Below, one piece after another: positions 25,373 through 37,127 of a stretch of DNA of 64,000 nucleotides. The translations under genes and the position numbers were made by a program. How positions within the stretch are numbered: the first letter of the stretch is position 1; each line of letters starts with the position of its first letter. Source of the DNA: Ulota crispa. Taxonomy: Eukaryota > Streptophyta > Bryopsida > Orthotrichales > Orthotrichaceae. The stretch is taken from NCBI GenBank assembly GCA_963920765.1, contig OY987247.1, positions 20,060,471 through 20,124,470 on the forward strand, read 5' to 3'. A model generated the notes under the pieces. That model ran no database searches. It was not told where the DNA came from and worked only from the letters and a program-made list of their open reading frames with translations.

Positions 25373-26311
25373 AAAAAACTTAATAAAATATACGATTTAA
25401 AAGAAAAATAACATTTGAAGAATATAAGTTATAGAACTTACCACATATGCAAACCATGCCACTTGATCTGAGAGCATCAAAATAGGGGTCATCATAGAGT
25501 AGTTCTTCCAACTTAGAATGCATGCAATTGCACCAAAGAAAGCATCCAATCTAAATGGATCATTGTCTTTCCAACACCAGTTGTTGTGGCTATAAAATGG
25601 AACAAGGCTAGTTTTCCAAGTTTTGGTTTCAAATTGGCTTCCATTAATAGGTTTTGGTATACCCAATAGTTGCCACAACTCTAACCGTGCATGAGAGGCA
25701 AATCTCCTCCATCTTTTAATGATAGCTGTCTTCACCTTTGTTTTCATACCCTCCTTCTAAATCCTCTCAAATGCAGCCTATTTGTAAATGTTCCCCTCTT
25801 CAATATTAAAGACAGCCAAAATTTCTTGTTTTATATGTTCTTCATGAAGAAACATTTTGCTTTTGGTTTCATCTAATCCCAACATTAATTTTCTTGAGAT
25901 TTTTTTCAAGTGGGGTTTCACCATCTCCCATATTGCTACATCTAGTATAGGACTCTCATTTATTTGATTGTTCACTAAACCTTGTAATAAACGGTTGTTT
26001 GCTCTTAGATCAATAATTTGGGCTTCCATTCCTTTTATAAATTGCTTAAGTGTATGTATTTGACTATCCAATGCAATGGCATGGGGATGTGGTGGTTGTC
26101 CACTAAAATGTAGAACAAAAGAAGTAGGCATAGAAGGATTTGGAGCATTTGGAGCAAAAGAACTTGGAGTCAAAGGATTTGGAGCTAAAGAACTTGGAAT
26201 AGAACCTAGCTATTCAGCTAGAGTAAGTCAAGCTATGGGGGATGTTGGCAACCTTGGCGCACTAGGAGGTTGGTAATCACCATGGCGTGAAAGTAGTTTT
26301 TCATCTCCCAT
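25119..26311 (-). pseudogene. Unrecognised two-exon gene, about 360 codons, with four in-frame stops
   Basis: Exon 1 runs from ATG at 26311 (MGDEKLLSRHGD) to 25442, and exon 2 from 25328 to a TAA at 25119-25121. Both are in one frame when the 25329-25441 intron is removed. Four stops interrupt it: one TGA and one TAG in the proline-rich N-terminus, and two TAG codons between about 25775 and 25750. Some of these could come from single C-to-T changes. Without them the protein would be about 359 residues: a Pro/Ser/Ala-rich N-terminus, a leucine-rich, probably coiled-coil stretch (HTLKQFIKGMEAQIIDL), then a compact C-terminal region rich in W, F and K (RRFASHARLELWQLLGI; KDNDPFRLDAFFGAIACIL) ending in a serine run. 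I do not recognise the family. Coding bias and splice sites suggest a once-real gene lost recently relative to its surroundings. Confidence 0.65.
25329..25441 (-). other. Intron with 33-base homopolymer pyrimidine tract
   Basis: On the minus strand the donor is GTG|GTAAGT (25441-25436) and the acceptor CATTTGTAG (25337-25329). The bases just upstream of the acceptor are an unbroken run of T (A on the + strand, 25338-25370). Exons join on a codon boundary. Its place between in-phase exons is why I read it as an intron and not as the poly(A) tail of a retroposon. Confidence 0.7.
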
Positions 26312-29300
26312 CTCAAAATTGGTCAGTGTTCTCCAATTGGAAATTCTAAAAACCAACAATACATCCTCAAATCTATTCACGCCATAATATTTGGAGCGTT
26401 CTTAGTGACCAAAAAAAGATCAACTTGCTCAAGACATCAAAGCATTCCATAAGCACCATATCAAGCTAAGCATCATCATTTGACAAGTTGTAAACCTAGA
26501 AAACCACTAGCAAATGGATTTGTAACATTGTAGTATGTGTAGAATGCAAGCCAAGGCACATATACTTTCCATTAAGAAGCCCTAAATACACCAAGGAACT
26601 AAATGACAAAAGTGCATAGCTAAACAAGCTATAGAGAAGACTCAAACAGTAAACTCTTAGAGACACGAGTAAATTTCACAATAGTATTATCAAATAAAAT
26701 GATGATAGGTATAACTAAGCGAGCTCCAAAAAAGCCCTTCTTGCATCTCTTGGGATTGTCATACCGTAACACCAAATCCTAATGTCTTATCAGTCACCAA
26801 ATACAATAATTGTGAAAGTCCTCTTGCTGCTTCCTAACAAAAACAAATTTTTCAAACTCAATCAAGTGATTCTTGAATTCCTCAAACTAGCGCATGCATG
26901 ACTCTGCAAAATCAAAGACACTTGCCAAAATTTTGCACTACATGGAGATGAAGGCTGCACTTGATAAATTTGCTGCAACAAAAGGCCTAAACCTATGGTC
27001 AGCATTGACTGATGCGTCAATGTAGGATTAATTGCAAGCTTGCACTATAAAACAAGAGACACCTACCACAAGCAAGCTAGCTTTGTATGAACTCTAGGTA
27101 CAAATTGGTAGGATACTCACACCTACTTCCATCTACTGATTGATGGTTGTAGGTTGTTTCCAAAAAAGACTAGTGGTTGGTACAATTGATTCTTTTTCTA
27201 CATAAACTAAATAGAGAAATTAGACTACTCCTCACTAATTTCTCCACATCCTACACTGAATTAATACTTATTATTTCACTACTTTAGAATTGATGTAATT
27301 AAGACTCATGAACTTCTATGTAAAGTAGATACTTGCCAAAGTGCAATTGACCTTAAAGCACCATCTACAATTTCTGAATACTTCCAAAATCAATTATGTA
27401 CATAGACTATAGATGGTGTTTTCAGAAACAAACTTTGACCCTTAACCCCTAAAGGATCAAGGCCTTTTTGCACTAAAAAAACACACACTCAAGATTGCCA
27501 TTTTCATTGCAGAAAATAAAAAAATTTGAAAATTATTTCCTTATCACATCTAACTATAGGATCTTACACCCAATTAGTACAAGAGTCTATAAAAAGAATT
27601 TCAAAATTTTTGACCATATACATTGCAAGATATCTACGTTTAAAGTGAACTAACACATTGCAAGACTTAATTATTTGACTTTCAACCTTCTTAACTTAAT
27701 TTTTTTGCATTAGAGAGTTTTGAGCTTTAAATACTTATAGTGGAGAAGTGGGTTTAGAGTCTAAGAATCAAATTTAGAGAAAAAAAAAATATGATTTTCA
27801 TTCTTTAAAAAATTGTTAAGGGTATGAGGATGAAGGAAAATCTAATTATTAATATCTCTACTATGGAATTAAAATATATTAATTCCAATGGTGAGATTGT
27901 TTTAGCAATCAAATTAAACCATGGGGAATTTCATTTTTTGAAAAATCATACAAAATTCATTTAGAAATGAATTCTACAAGTTATTTTTTCAAGAAGATGC
28001 TTAGATTGCCAGAAAAACAAGATTGTCTATAACTTTCACATAACTTATTCAAATGAAACAAATCAAAGCTTTACATTTAGAAATAAATTCAATATGCAAG
28101 GAAAAAAAACTTGATATATAGGATTTAAAAATCCAATCTATAGAAAATTCAATCTTTAGGAAATAAAAATGCAATCTATAGGAAATAAAAATTATATTCC
28201 CATGAAGATAATGAGTTTTTCTATCTCCAAAAGAAAATTTAAAAAATAATGGAAAAAATTGAGACAATAGGTACGTGGTTAAAATCCAAGTTTTCCACCA
28301 AAGGGACAAATGATCCTTTTAAGGGTTAATAGCTTTTGCATTGTGTATCCAATTTTTGTGTTCTTTGGTGCATTAGAACATTCTTTCACTTGCCCAACAA
28401 GTCTATATGAAAATTCAAACAATCTTATACACCAAATTCAAAGTTTCAAAAGTAAAAAAATTACACTAACTATATTTGCAGCATCAGAAGCCTTTGTTTG
28501 CTCAAGAAATGCTTTAGAAGCAACTTTATTATTGACCACAAGATCTTGAATTTCTTTCTTTTCTTTACTTCATGCAACAAAGTCAAACACTTGCTACTTT
28601 AACCATTTCTTTCTTAAAAGAGGAGTTCCTTTGCATAGCCTCTTCCAATTTACATCAACTTCTACTGGTTTTTCTTTAAATCAACAATTCCCTAACCTAA
28701 TTTCCACTTACATAATAGCAACTTTTTTGGTAAGCTTGTATTATTTTCAAACAAACCTTAGAGTCATATATCAAAATATATGTCAAAAACATATGAGAGA
28801 CATGCCTACAAAAAACCATACAAAATTTTCTTCCATGTTAAACATACAATGTAATAATTGTCATGTGTGATAATTATATTATATTAATGCATTTGAAGTA
28901 GGAAAAATACAAATTCCACTATCAAAGAAATATGTAAAGAAAAGACAAATCTTAGTTAGGTTCTAGAGTATGGAGTCAATTTTTAGCTATGCTATTAAGC
29001 TTTACTAGCATAGTAAGGCAAATTTTTTTAAAATGCACTTTTTTTAAACATTTAATAACTAAAAAAATGAGAGAAAAAGATTAATTAGAATTAATCACTT
29101 TATACAAATGTCTTGTGATTATTGCTCAATGTTTCCAGTATAGATAAAACCATGTGCACGGTTCACCATAAGGGTAGAATGTTGTGTAATCACTAAAATA
29201 AAGGATAATATACTAATTTAAAGAAGGAGTAATCACAGTCAACTAGAAAATATGTACTTATGCATTAGTGTCTAAATGAAGGTTGGTGGATGATGCTAGA

Positions 29301-30299
29301 CATGGTAGAAATTAGCCTAGCACCCACACCATGCTCATTAGAGATGAAAGTGATACTTCAAGAATTGCAACTTCATTTATCAAAAACAAGGTCATCAAAG
29401 CAAAGACTACAAAGTGGACTACCTTCTTCATGCTTTTTTAATTTTCTATAGGTGCACCTTGAAGCAAGATAAAGCAACTCAAAGGTCTTGGATAGCTTTC
29501 AAAATCTTTAGATATCCTTTTGCTCAAGATGCATGGTAATTCATGGTAAAAAACATGATTGAATTAAAGACATGGTAATTTTGATGCAAGTGATAAAATG
29601 ACCATAGTTTTTGCAATCCTCCTCATTTCTATCCCTACACCTTCGTATCTATTTGCTTCACTTTGCACTACCCAAGATCATATCTCCAATTGCTTATTTG
29701 ATCAACTCTAGTTTCTATTAATTTTAATTACTATTATTCAAATTACGCAATTACAAAATACACTTTGCAGTTTGACATGCTCTTTCTTTTGTTTTGCAAA
29801 TGGAATAATTGTTGCACATTTTTCAATGGGGTGAGTGGTGTAACCTGCCATGGTACTTGTGTGAGGGTGAAGGACTCAAGAGGATTATAATTTACTTGTA
29901 AGGTGGGAGGCTCAAACTTTGAGTGGGCATTCTAAACCAAGCCTTATGGTGATGGAATGGATCGGACATGGCTCTTGATTTGACCTCTTATGTCATTGAA
30001 AAAATCAAGAGAAAGACTATTCATTTTTGCAAGATTCAACCATTCTCCTTGCTTTTCCCATTTTTCTCTCTAGAACTTGTAGTGAACACTTTATGAAAGA
30101 CCTAGGATCACAAATAGGGACCTACAACACATCTAGTTTGAAAATTCATGACTAATTCAAAAATGATAAAAAAATATGAAGTATCTTGGGCTCGAAGCCT
30201 ATTCCTCTAGCCTTTTAGGGAAAATGTACTAAAAAATATTATGAGAAGTTTCACCTGCCCAAAATTCTGTTCTAATTTGGTTTATGGACCTACTACCCT
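26312..30299. other. AT-rich intergenic DNA
   Basis: No supported gene. Small local repeats of 'aatctataggaaataaaaat' type occur near 28110-28195. Anything upstream of the 25-26 kb gene (its promoter) should lie at about 26312-26800, but no element stands out. Confidence 0.45.
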
Positions 30300-30771
30300 T
30301 GAGTTAAGTTACACGGCCTTTGATTTTGAGTGCGACTTCCAAATGGGTGGGCGAGAACATTGGGCCGTGGGCAGCTTGTAAAGACGCTGTGCTCTGCACT
30401 GCGTCCCTCTTTGGATGGGCTGTTGCAGACTCCATTCTGTGCTGCACTCTTTCGGTGTGTGATGCTTGTAAATTGGCAACTTTTTCAATGATGCAAACAG
30501 AGCTCCCAGTTAGAGCTGCATGTTGATGCCCAAATCGATCCAAAGAATTGGACAATGCAAGAAATAGGGCAAGAAATTTGTGCTTTGCAATCTCTGGGGT
30601 TCAAGACGACATTCCTAGACGCGCTTTCGTCTGTGCAAATGTGAGTGCTAATTGGGCATTGAGAGAGGGAAGAAGCACTTCTGTTGTAGAGATTGCAGAT
30701 CTCGATTTTGATGCTATCACATTTGTACCTGAGCGTGGTTCTTTTGTTAATTGGAGTCAAAAAACTGGACC
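30300..30771 (+). other. Less AT-rich lead-in to the gene-fragment cluster, origin unknown
   Basis: Base composition changes here to something more genic. An 81-codon ORF (30548-30793) encodes a plausible soluble segment (for example RRAFVCANVSANWALREG) that I cannot assign. It changes frame before the first CYP71-like codons at 30772, so it is either a separate captured fragment or a 5' region. Confidence 0.35.
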
Positions 30772-32060
30772 TTTGAACAATATGATGAACTGATCAATTG
30801 TGGGAACAGGTATGAGAAGAGCTATATGCATCAAGATGTTGTGACTCACTTGGCTGTGTCTAGAGCAAATTTTTTTTGAATTGGAAGTTGTGATGGTGAT
30901 TTGTTTTCTCTATTCTTGGAGTTTTGCACTTGATCAATGGCAAGAATTGGCATTAATTAGTTGTGTGGTATCAAGTTGCTTCTAGAAGACGGTTAATTAA
31001 ATGAAACTTTGTTTTTATTTGGTACAACATTCTAATAGTTTTTTCTGCATCCTATAAGTTATATCCAATTTTGGAAGAAAAAGGACATGGGGATCAAATT
31101 TGTTAAGCATTTCTAGTCACACTTGGGCCCCATATGTGGGCTTGTTGTAAGTTTCTTGTGTGTTTTCAACATGGATCTATCTGGTTTGGAAAAATTTGGT
31201 TATTATGATTGTATAGATTAGTGAGAATTCCATCCATTTCTATTGACATGGTTTTTACTTATTGATATATGGGCTGTTCTGATCTAGTTGTGGACTTCAT
31301 TTTGACGCTAAAGTTATAGTCACTAATCTGTTGCACAAGTTTGTTCATGATTTGTGAAGCTTATTTTAATGTTTAAGTGAGTGCAGATGGGCTGCTGTGT
31401 TACATAATATCCGATGACAAGGCTGTCAAGATATATGATGTGATCAATTATGACATGATTGCCATGTTGAAATTAATATTCATGTTGCAAGCAATTGAGT
31501 GGGTATTCAAGCAAGGTGATGCAAGGGCCAAGCTTGCAGTAAGCGACAAAACCTCTCCGCATGTTTATGTTATTTGTGCACAATTTGGTAGTAACGAGCC
31601 CATAATGTTGAAGCATATTTACATGGGTCTAGTGAAGATCATGAAGTATTGTTTAGCATTGGATATTGTAGTTTTTGCAGATGCCAAGGCTTTGCTTGAA
31701 TATTGGAGCCCGGAAACCTTGGAGTTCCCTAAACACGGGTATTTATCTCCTTTTTTTCCTCTATTGCCTTGGAACTTTGTACTTGTTTTAAAGTTTTGGA
31801 GGACTCCACGTTTTCGTTCCTTAAAGAAATGTGATGGTGGCTTTATTTTCTTGGGATTGTTTATTCCCAGCACTATTGATTGATGGGTTGTTATCTTTGA
31901 CTCCATCAAAATCTATGACGTCTATGCATGTCAAATATAGGGTTTAAGTGGTGGGAATTGGAATGAACAAGGGTAATGGTGTAGTTTGCAGTTTAAGTTG
32001 CAGATGGAGGCTAATCTGTACGCACTTGTGAAAGCAAAGACAATTGTGTCCTCCATTGAG
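30772..32060 (+). pseudogene. CYP71: Partial CYP71 (cyclophilin/WD40 protein) with introns retained
   Basis: Four exons of the N-terminal WD40 part of plant CYP71 (peptidyl-prolyl isomerase and WD-repeat protein, a nuclear chromatin factor) are present in order. Exon A (30772-30903) has FEQYDELINCGNRYEKSYMH and HQDVVTHLAVSRA. Exon B (31069-31146) has FWKKKDMGIKFVKHF then SHLGPICGLV and ends at a perfect GTAAGT donor. Exon C (about 31377-31738) has DGLLCYIISDDKAVKIYDV, IEWVFKQGDARAKLAVSDK, GSNEP and ALLEYWSPETLEFP. Exon D (31992-32060) has FKLQMEANLYALVKAKT and ends at GAG|GT. Stops lie at 30877-30879 (TGA, exon A) and 31114-31116 (TAG, exon B). The rest of the WD region and the whole cyclophilin domain are missing. 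Introns show it came from genomic DNA, not from mRNA. Identification is from remembered family sequence. Confidence 0.8.
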
Positions 32061-32920
32061 GTCTGTACTCATTCCCCATCTTGCATGCACACTTATTGTT
32101 TGTTGCACACTTGCTGTTTATTGCAAGTTGTGAGGTTTTAAGAGGGACTAATTATTGTAATTACCTTTAACTTTATCTTTTGTTTCTTTATTTCTTTATC
32201 TTTATTTCTTTATCTTTTGTTTCTTTTGATACTTTATCTTTTGTTTCTCAAAGTGAATGGTGCTTTGCACAAGTGCTTATTTGATAATTTATTGCCTACA
32301 ATTGTTGTTGTTCTATGCTTGTTTTTATCCTTTAGGTGTTGAGATATTTTTAAAGAAAATGAAGCTACTTAAGATGTTTACCATATAAATTTCTCTTTGG
32401 CATGTACCATACAAATTGTCATTACTTTATATTATGTTTTAGGCCTTGACTTCTTCCAATGGTCACATCTAATAAATTGAGGTACCTTGAAGTTTTAGTA
32501 GTTTTTGCATTTGACATTGGTATAAATGATTCCATAGTCTTGGGCCTAAAAGGACTAAGTCACATTTTTCATCTTGTAGTAAGATTGTGGTACAATCTAA
32601 ATAAATGCCACCTAAGTAGGCATCCTTTTTGTAATCAACCCTTATTGATTTTCCCCTAAAATGTACAACTTCCAAATAGTGTGATCTTCTTAAATCAAAT
32701 TAAGCACTAAAATTAATTGAAAACTACGTCATATTTGGATCATTCTTGAGCTTTGCCTTTTGAATTTTCCAAGCCTTGTCTATGCCAGATGAATCCTTGA
32801 ATTAACATTAGACAAATTTCTGTTGTACTTCATGGTTAATTAACATTGAACAACTTCATGTTGTACTTCATGGTTAAGAGAATTTTCTAAAGAAAATTGA
32901 AAATGGTGTTCCGTGATATT
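32061..32920. other. Intron-like AT-rich DNA with a pyrimidine repeat
   Basis: A stretch at about 32160-32247 is built of repeats of TTTATCTTTTGTTTCT and shorter forms. No CYP71 exon continues here. The next exon-like piece begins near 32926. Confidence 0.45.
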
Positions 32921-32925
32921 GCAGG

Positions 32926-34630
32926 GCATATTGTGAGCAATATGTGGATCTGTACATTGACAAGCTTGAGAGCTTGTAGCGTGGCCAACTTTATCAAAAT
33001 CTTCTCTAACAAAAAAACGTAGTAATTTTTAGCATATTTGTGTGAGTAGAGAATGGAACTGTGCTATGCATTCTTGTGATTAGTGAACGCCAAGCACCAA
33101 TCATTTATTAGTGACAAAGTATAGTTTGTTTTGTGTCTTCTTGATATGGGCTCATTTTGATCAGGAAGATTCAAGATAACGATGAGAATTGTTCTTGCAT
33201 TTAACTATTTTTGCATGAGGCATATTGTAGCCTTCTCGGGGGGAGTCTGCAGAGTTGGAAGAGATTGAGAGACCATTTGAAATGGGCAATTCTTTTTTCC
33301 TCAGATCGTTAGCCGCGAGAGAAACCTCTTTAGGTAAGTGTTCTCCACAGCACTGAAATCTTTTCTTGTTGCAGCTCTTCTGTAAGGTTGTCATTTTTGG
33401 TAGGTTGATTTTATGTAGGTTGTCATTTTTTTGATGTTTGAGGTCCAATATACTATTGTATTGATGCTGAAGTTGATTTGCAAGCTAAATTTAGTCATTT
33501 GGGCTAGGAAGAGATTGTCATCTTTACATGTATGCCCATATGCATGATGAAATTTGTCTTGGCTTTATAATTTGTCTTGGCTTGTCTTTTTGGAACTTTA
33601 TCTAAGAAATTTGCTGCCAAGATATCTATGGAAATGCAACAACATTTGAGGATGAAAGCAGTGGTGGAGCAAAGGGTCCGATTGCAAAAGACCTCCTTAC
33701 ACTTGAACTTGCCTTTCAACAGAAGGGTTGGCTCAATTGACTCTCGCTAGGCTCGCTACAGCTGAATCTCTCTTGCCCTAATGTAGGATAGATATTTCCT
33801 TTAGAAACAATCAAGGTAAGATGAACCATTCTATTATTGGAAAGAGAGTAGTCATGCTTATCTGTTCAGAGCAAGTTTCTATTTTAGATTTTTGGTTGAG
33901 GAGACTGAGAAGAGACTTGAAATAGGGCAAGTTCTATGCTCGAAGCATGAAAGACAATTTTCAGAGCTACATCTAACACTGTCATAATAGAATGCTGAGC
34001 TTGATTCTCTTCCACCCAAGGTTGCCAACTTTTTAGCACAAAAGGTTTGGTCCCTTTAACAGATTCGTTTTAAGACATCATGAACTTTCTCCAGCGTTGT
34101 TGTATTCAGTCTATGGACACGTTTTATTGTATTTTGAATTCACTATTGATATTAGTTCCTATGGTATATCCACTTTAGCGCATCACATATATGGGTGTTT
34201 TATGTTGTAGTATGCAATGGAAACTTGCTTTGCTAGAAATACCCGAGAGTCTATGATTTTTGTTTTAGAGGAGAAAGGCTTACAACTCTCAACTGCTGAA
34301 TGCTCTCTACATTCACGCATGGCAGAGCTCAAGAAGTTCAAGCATGAGAGCACAATTTTGATGTTAAAATCCACAGAACTTCTGATTAAACGCAAGGACA
34401 TTGCAAATTGTATATATTCATAAGATGTAACATGCTTTCACAAATGCTAATCATAGTTATTGTGAGACATTTCAAGGACTGAAGGTAAATCTTGAAAAAG
34501 AGCTTGCAATAGCAATAGCTTACTCTGCAGCACTGGAACATAGTCTTTTGACAGGTGTAAGTGCTCTTGAATCAAAACTTATTGACCCTCCTAGTGTAGA
34601 AAAATCTCTTGGTTTTCTTTATGCTAAGGG
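32926..34630 (+). pseudogene. Exon-like fragments of an unrecognised coiled-coil protein
   Basis: Separate open pieces with splice-like borders lie on the + strand. At 32926-32980, after TATTGCAG, is AYCEQYVDLYIDKLESL then a stop. At about 33240-33333 is ESAELEEIERPFEMGNSFF … LAARETSL followed by a GTAAGTG donor. At about 33605-33715 is AAKISMEMQQHLRMKAVVEQ. At 34217-34423 is an acid/basic helix-rich ORF (LEEKGLQLSTAECSLHSRM). At about 34440-34637 is LEKELAIAIAYSAALEHSLL. The composition suggests long helices or coiled coils, as if five exons of one gene. I do not recognise it. It might be one gene with the SANT segment that follows, which lies on the same strand. Confidence 0.4.
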
Positions 34631-34633
34631 TCT

Positions 34634-35047
34634 TTGAGGATGTGGTCATCTCACATAGATGGAGGGCTTAATTTTGAAAATGTAATAAATCCTCCAAGAG
34701 TATCAGAAGTTGCTTTAGAAGGAGAAGACCTAGAAGAAGTAGAAGACCTAAGAGAAGTTGAAGACCTAGAAGAAGTTGAAGACATAGAAGAAGTTGAAGA
34801 TCTAGAAGAAGAGTTTAAGATCTCATTATCAATTTCTTCTAGATCTTCAAATTTGGAGAGTCCAAGGTTGGGTCCAAGAAGAAGACATGGATTGAGGAAG
34901 GCAATAAGGCTCTCAAACAAGAAGTGGAGAGATTTGGGAAGAAGTGGAAAGAAATTAAAAACATCTATCCCAATGCCTTATGGGAAAGAAGAGCATAGCT
35001 ATCAAAAACTATTGGAGCACCAAAGAGGAAAAGGAACTCTCTGAATT
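34634..35047 (+). pseudogene. Acidic repeat followed by a SANT/telobox-like Myb domain, frameshifted
   Basis: An ORF at 34634-35044 contains about five copies of an 18-bp unit (EDLEEV, about 34721-34815), giving a strongly acidic stretch. In a different frame (34870-34995) the DNA encodes SKKKTWIEEGNKALKQEVER, FGKKWKEIKNIYP and NALWERR. This has the spaced tryptophans and W-K-E-I pattern of a telobox-type Myb/SANT repeat. A TAG ends that frame at 34996-34998, and one frame over the sequence continues IAIKNYWSTKEEKEL, where helix 3 and the final W belong. Two frame changes therefore disrupt it. Telobox Myb domains bind telomeric TTTAGGG-type DNA in known plant proteins; whether this one did is unknown. 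Confidence 0.6.
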
Positions 35048-36790
35048 GAATCACAATTGCATCTTGTTGCTCTGAAGGCTGTAGTGAGCCAGCGATTGTG
35101 ATTGCCGCCGGCTGCAAGTTTTTGGCAGTTGCCAAATTAGAGTCCTTTTACCGGTTTTGATTTTAGCTTGATGTTGGTTATCGATTTCAGCAGGTGCTGT
35201 TTCTTGAATTTTCTTTCAATTTGAAATTCAATTGAAAGCTACATATCTAAATTCTTTCAAGAATTTGACAAAGTTTAACCAGATGCAAGAATTTTTTGAT
35301 GTCCATCTTCAATTGCACATTTTGTTAATATTGGTGACCATGTTTTGTGTTTCTAGAACCTCAATTTTGCCACAATTTGTAAACAATTTGAGTGGTTTCA
35401 TTGCTCCAGGTGGTCAACAATTAGTCGTTGGCAGAATTAGATTTAGGGTTTTGGTGATTTTCATGTACATAATTTCATTATCTGCCACATTTAATTATTT
35501 TTTGAAATATTGTTTAACAATCTGACCTGAGCATAGGGTACAAAATGAACAAAACAAATTTGCATCTGTGGCGGTCGGTGTGTGCAGGTGGAGATTTTTC
35601 TTGGACTGTCTTCAAGAAAAATTTGAGGTGGAAATGCTTCTTGCTATTTTTGTAGAAGAACATCATGGAGGTGCCTTGCCTTCACGACAATGCAAGGAAA
35701 TGGACCGTGGTGCAAGTGCCGGCCTTGGCGCTAGCTACTGGGTTGCCCCACTGCTGCCCAATTGCTAGCGCTATCGAGGGCAAAACCACTCCTCCTTTGC
35801 CCTCCTTGAGAGCACATACTGGTTGTTAGCTTGCATTGAGAATGTAATTAAGCTCATTTACTTTCATAGGATACTTTTATTTTCAACAAATGGAGCAAAC
35901 CATTGCATCAGAGGATGGATTGGTATTGCGTTCCTCAATGGTTCCTATTCAATTTTGTTGCGTTCTCCGATTCCTTTTTCAGCAATAATTTGAATGTTTT
36001 GAAAGCTTTTCAATCTTTGTATGTGTGCTTACAGCTTGAGAAGGTAGACTGTAAGTAGAGTAGTAAAAAGAATGCAGTTTAAGACTGTAAATAATGCAAT
36101 GAAATCAAGATTCTAGGTTTGGTAGCGCTGCTTGGGAGGCATTGATTGAGTCGGAAGACTTTGTGTTTGTTCTTTAGGTTTTTGTTGTTCAAACAAACTT
36201 GGAGAACAAATTGGTATTGAATATAGTAGAGGACACTAATTGCATCACATTTAGCATTTAACCAATATGTAGGAATGTGCTTTCATTGTGAGATGAGTAT
36301 AAACCTGTGGAGAGGTCTCTTTGAGTACAAGCGCCGAATTCTCTTTTTATGCTGTGAATTTCTTGTTATATTTTAAAGTGAGGGTTTGCAAATCATTGTA
36401 AGTAAGATGATGTGTGTCTGAACTTGAGAACGGGGTCAAACTGAGCTGTGCGGGTCTTACTCTACTGTCCACATTGAGTGTGTGGATGATGCCATGAGAC
36501 AATGAGAATTCAATTGAACTTGTTGAGATATGACAAGTTTTGATGAGTTTATGCTGAAATTTGATCATTTTCTCATGCCAACTTAGTATTTTGGTTAACA
36601 AGATGGATGAAAAGGCCTTTGTCCATTCCATGATGTCCCAATTCAGGTAGATATACAAGGGTGTGAAGCTGAACTACAAACTTGGTAGACACATGCAACT
36701 TTACATGCAAGGAATTTTATTTTTTCTTCTAAGCTAGTTGAATGGGTTGGGAGGGGTGTTCTTCTCGTTTGATCAGTCACCTACCTTTGT
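35048..36790. other. Mixed-composition DNA inside the gene-fragment cluster
   Basis: No exon could be assigned. Base composition alternates between AT-rich and more balanced patches (for example 35570-35800), as expected of introns and UTRs carried along with captured fragments. Confidence 0.4.
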
Positions 36791-36792
36791 CT

Positions 36793-37127
36793 TCTATTAA
36801 GTTGGTTATTGGCTATTTGGCAGAAGTTCCATTTGAATTGAGAGTTGCTGATCCTAGAATAAGAGGATTGTGGGGATTTGTCTCTAGGTGAGATGTTTTT
36901 CCTGCCTCACATTCATATCTGCGTATATTTTCAAACAGTTGATCACGTTCTCCTAGATCTCTTAGCAAAAGCTTGAATCTGATTGTGCGCATTTTATTTT
37001 ATGGTAGAATGGGTAAAAGTGCGGCTTTGCAAGGAGTTTGGTAACATAGCAGTTCAATGGCTCATTCTTTATATTTGCTTTACATGATGGGACACTACGT
37101 GTTTGGGACCTCCTTCAGATTTGAATC
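36793..37127 (+). pseudogene. NUP160-like nucleoporin fragment (two exon pieces)
   Basis: Piece 1 (36793-36887) encodes LVIGYLAEVPFELRVADPR then IRGLWGFVSR and stops at an AG|GTGAG donor. Piece 2 (about 37065-37127) encodes FFIFALHDGTLRVWDLLQI then TGA. The pairing of a 'GLWG.SR' exon with an 'F.LH..GTLRVWDL' exon matches, from memory, the beta-propeller part of plant NUP160, a scaffold subunit of the nuclear pore Y-complex. The intact protein is about 1500 residues, so only a sliver is present. The alternative is another WD-type propeller protein. The intervening non-coding DNA again suggests a genomic, not mRNA, origin. Confidence 0.5.

Noticed and set aside
34651-34920. Minus-strand serine/threonine-rich ORF
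   Set aside because: It is the antisense reading of the acidic EDLEEV repeat.
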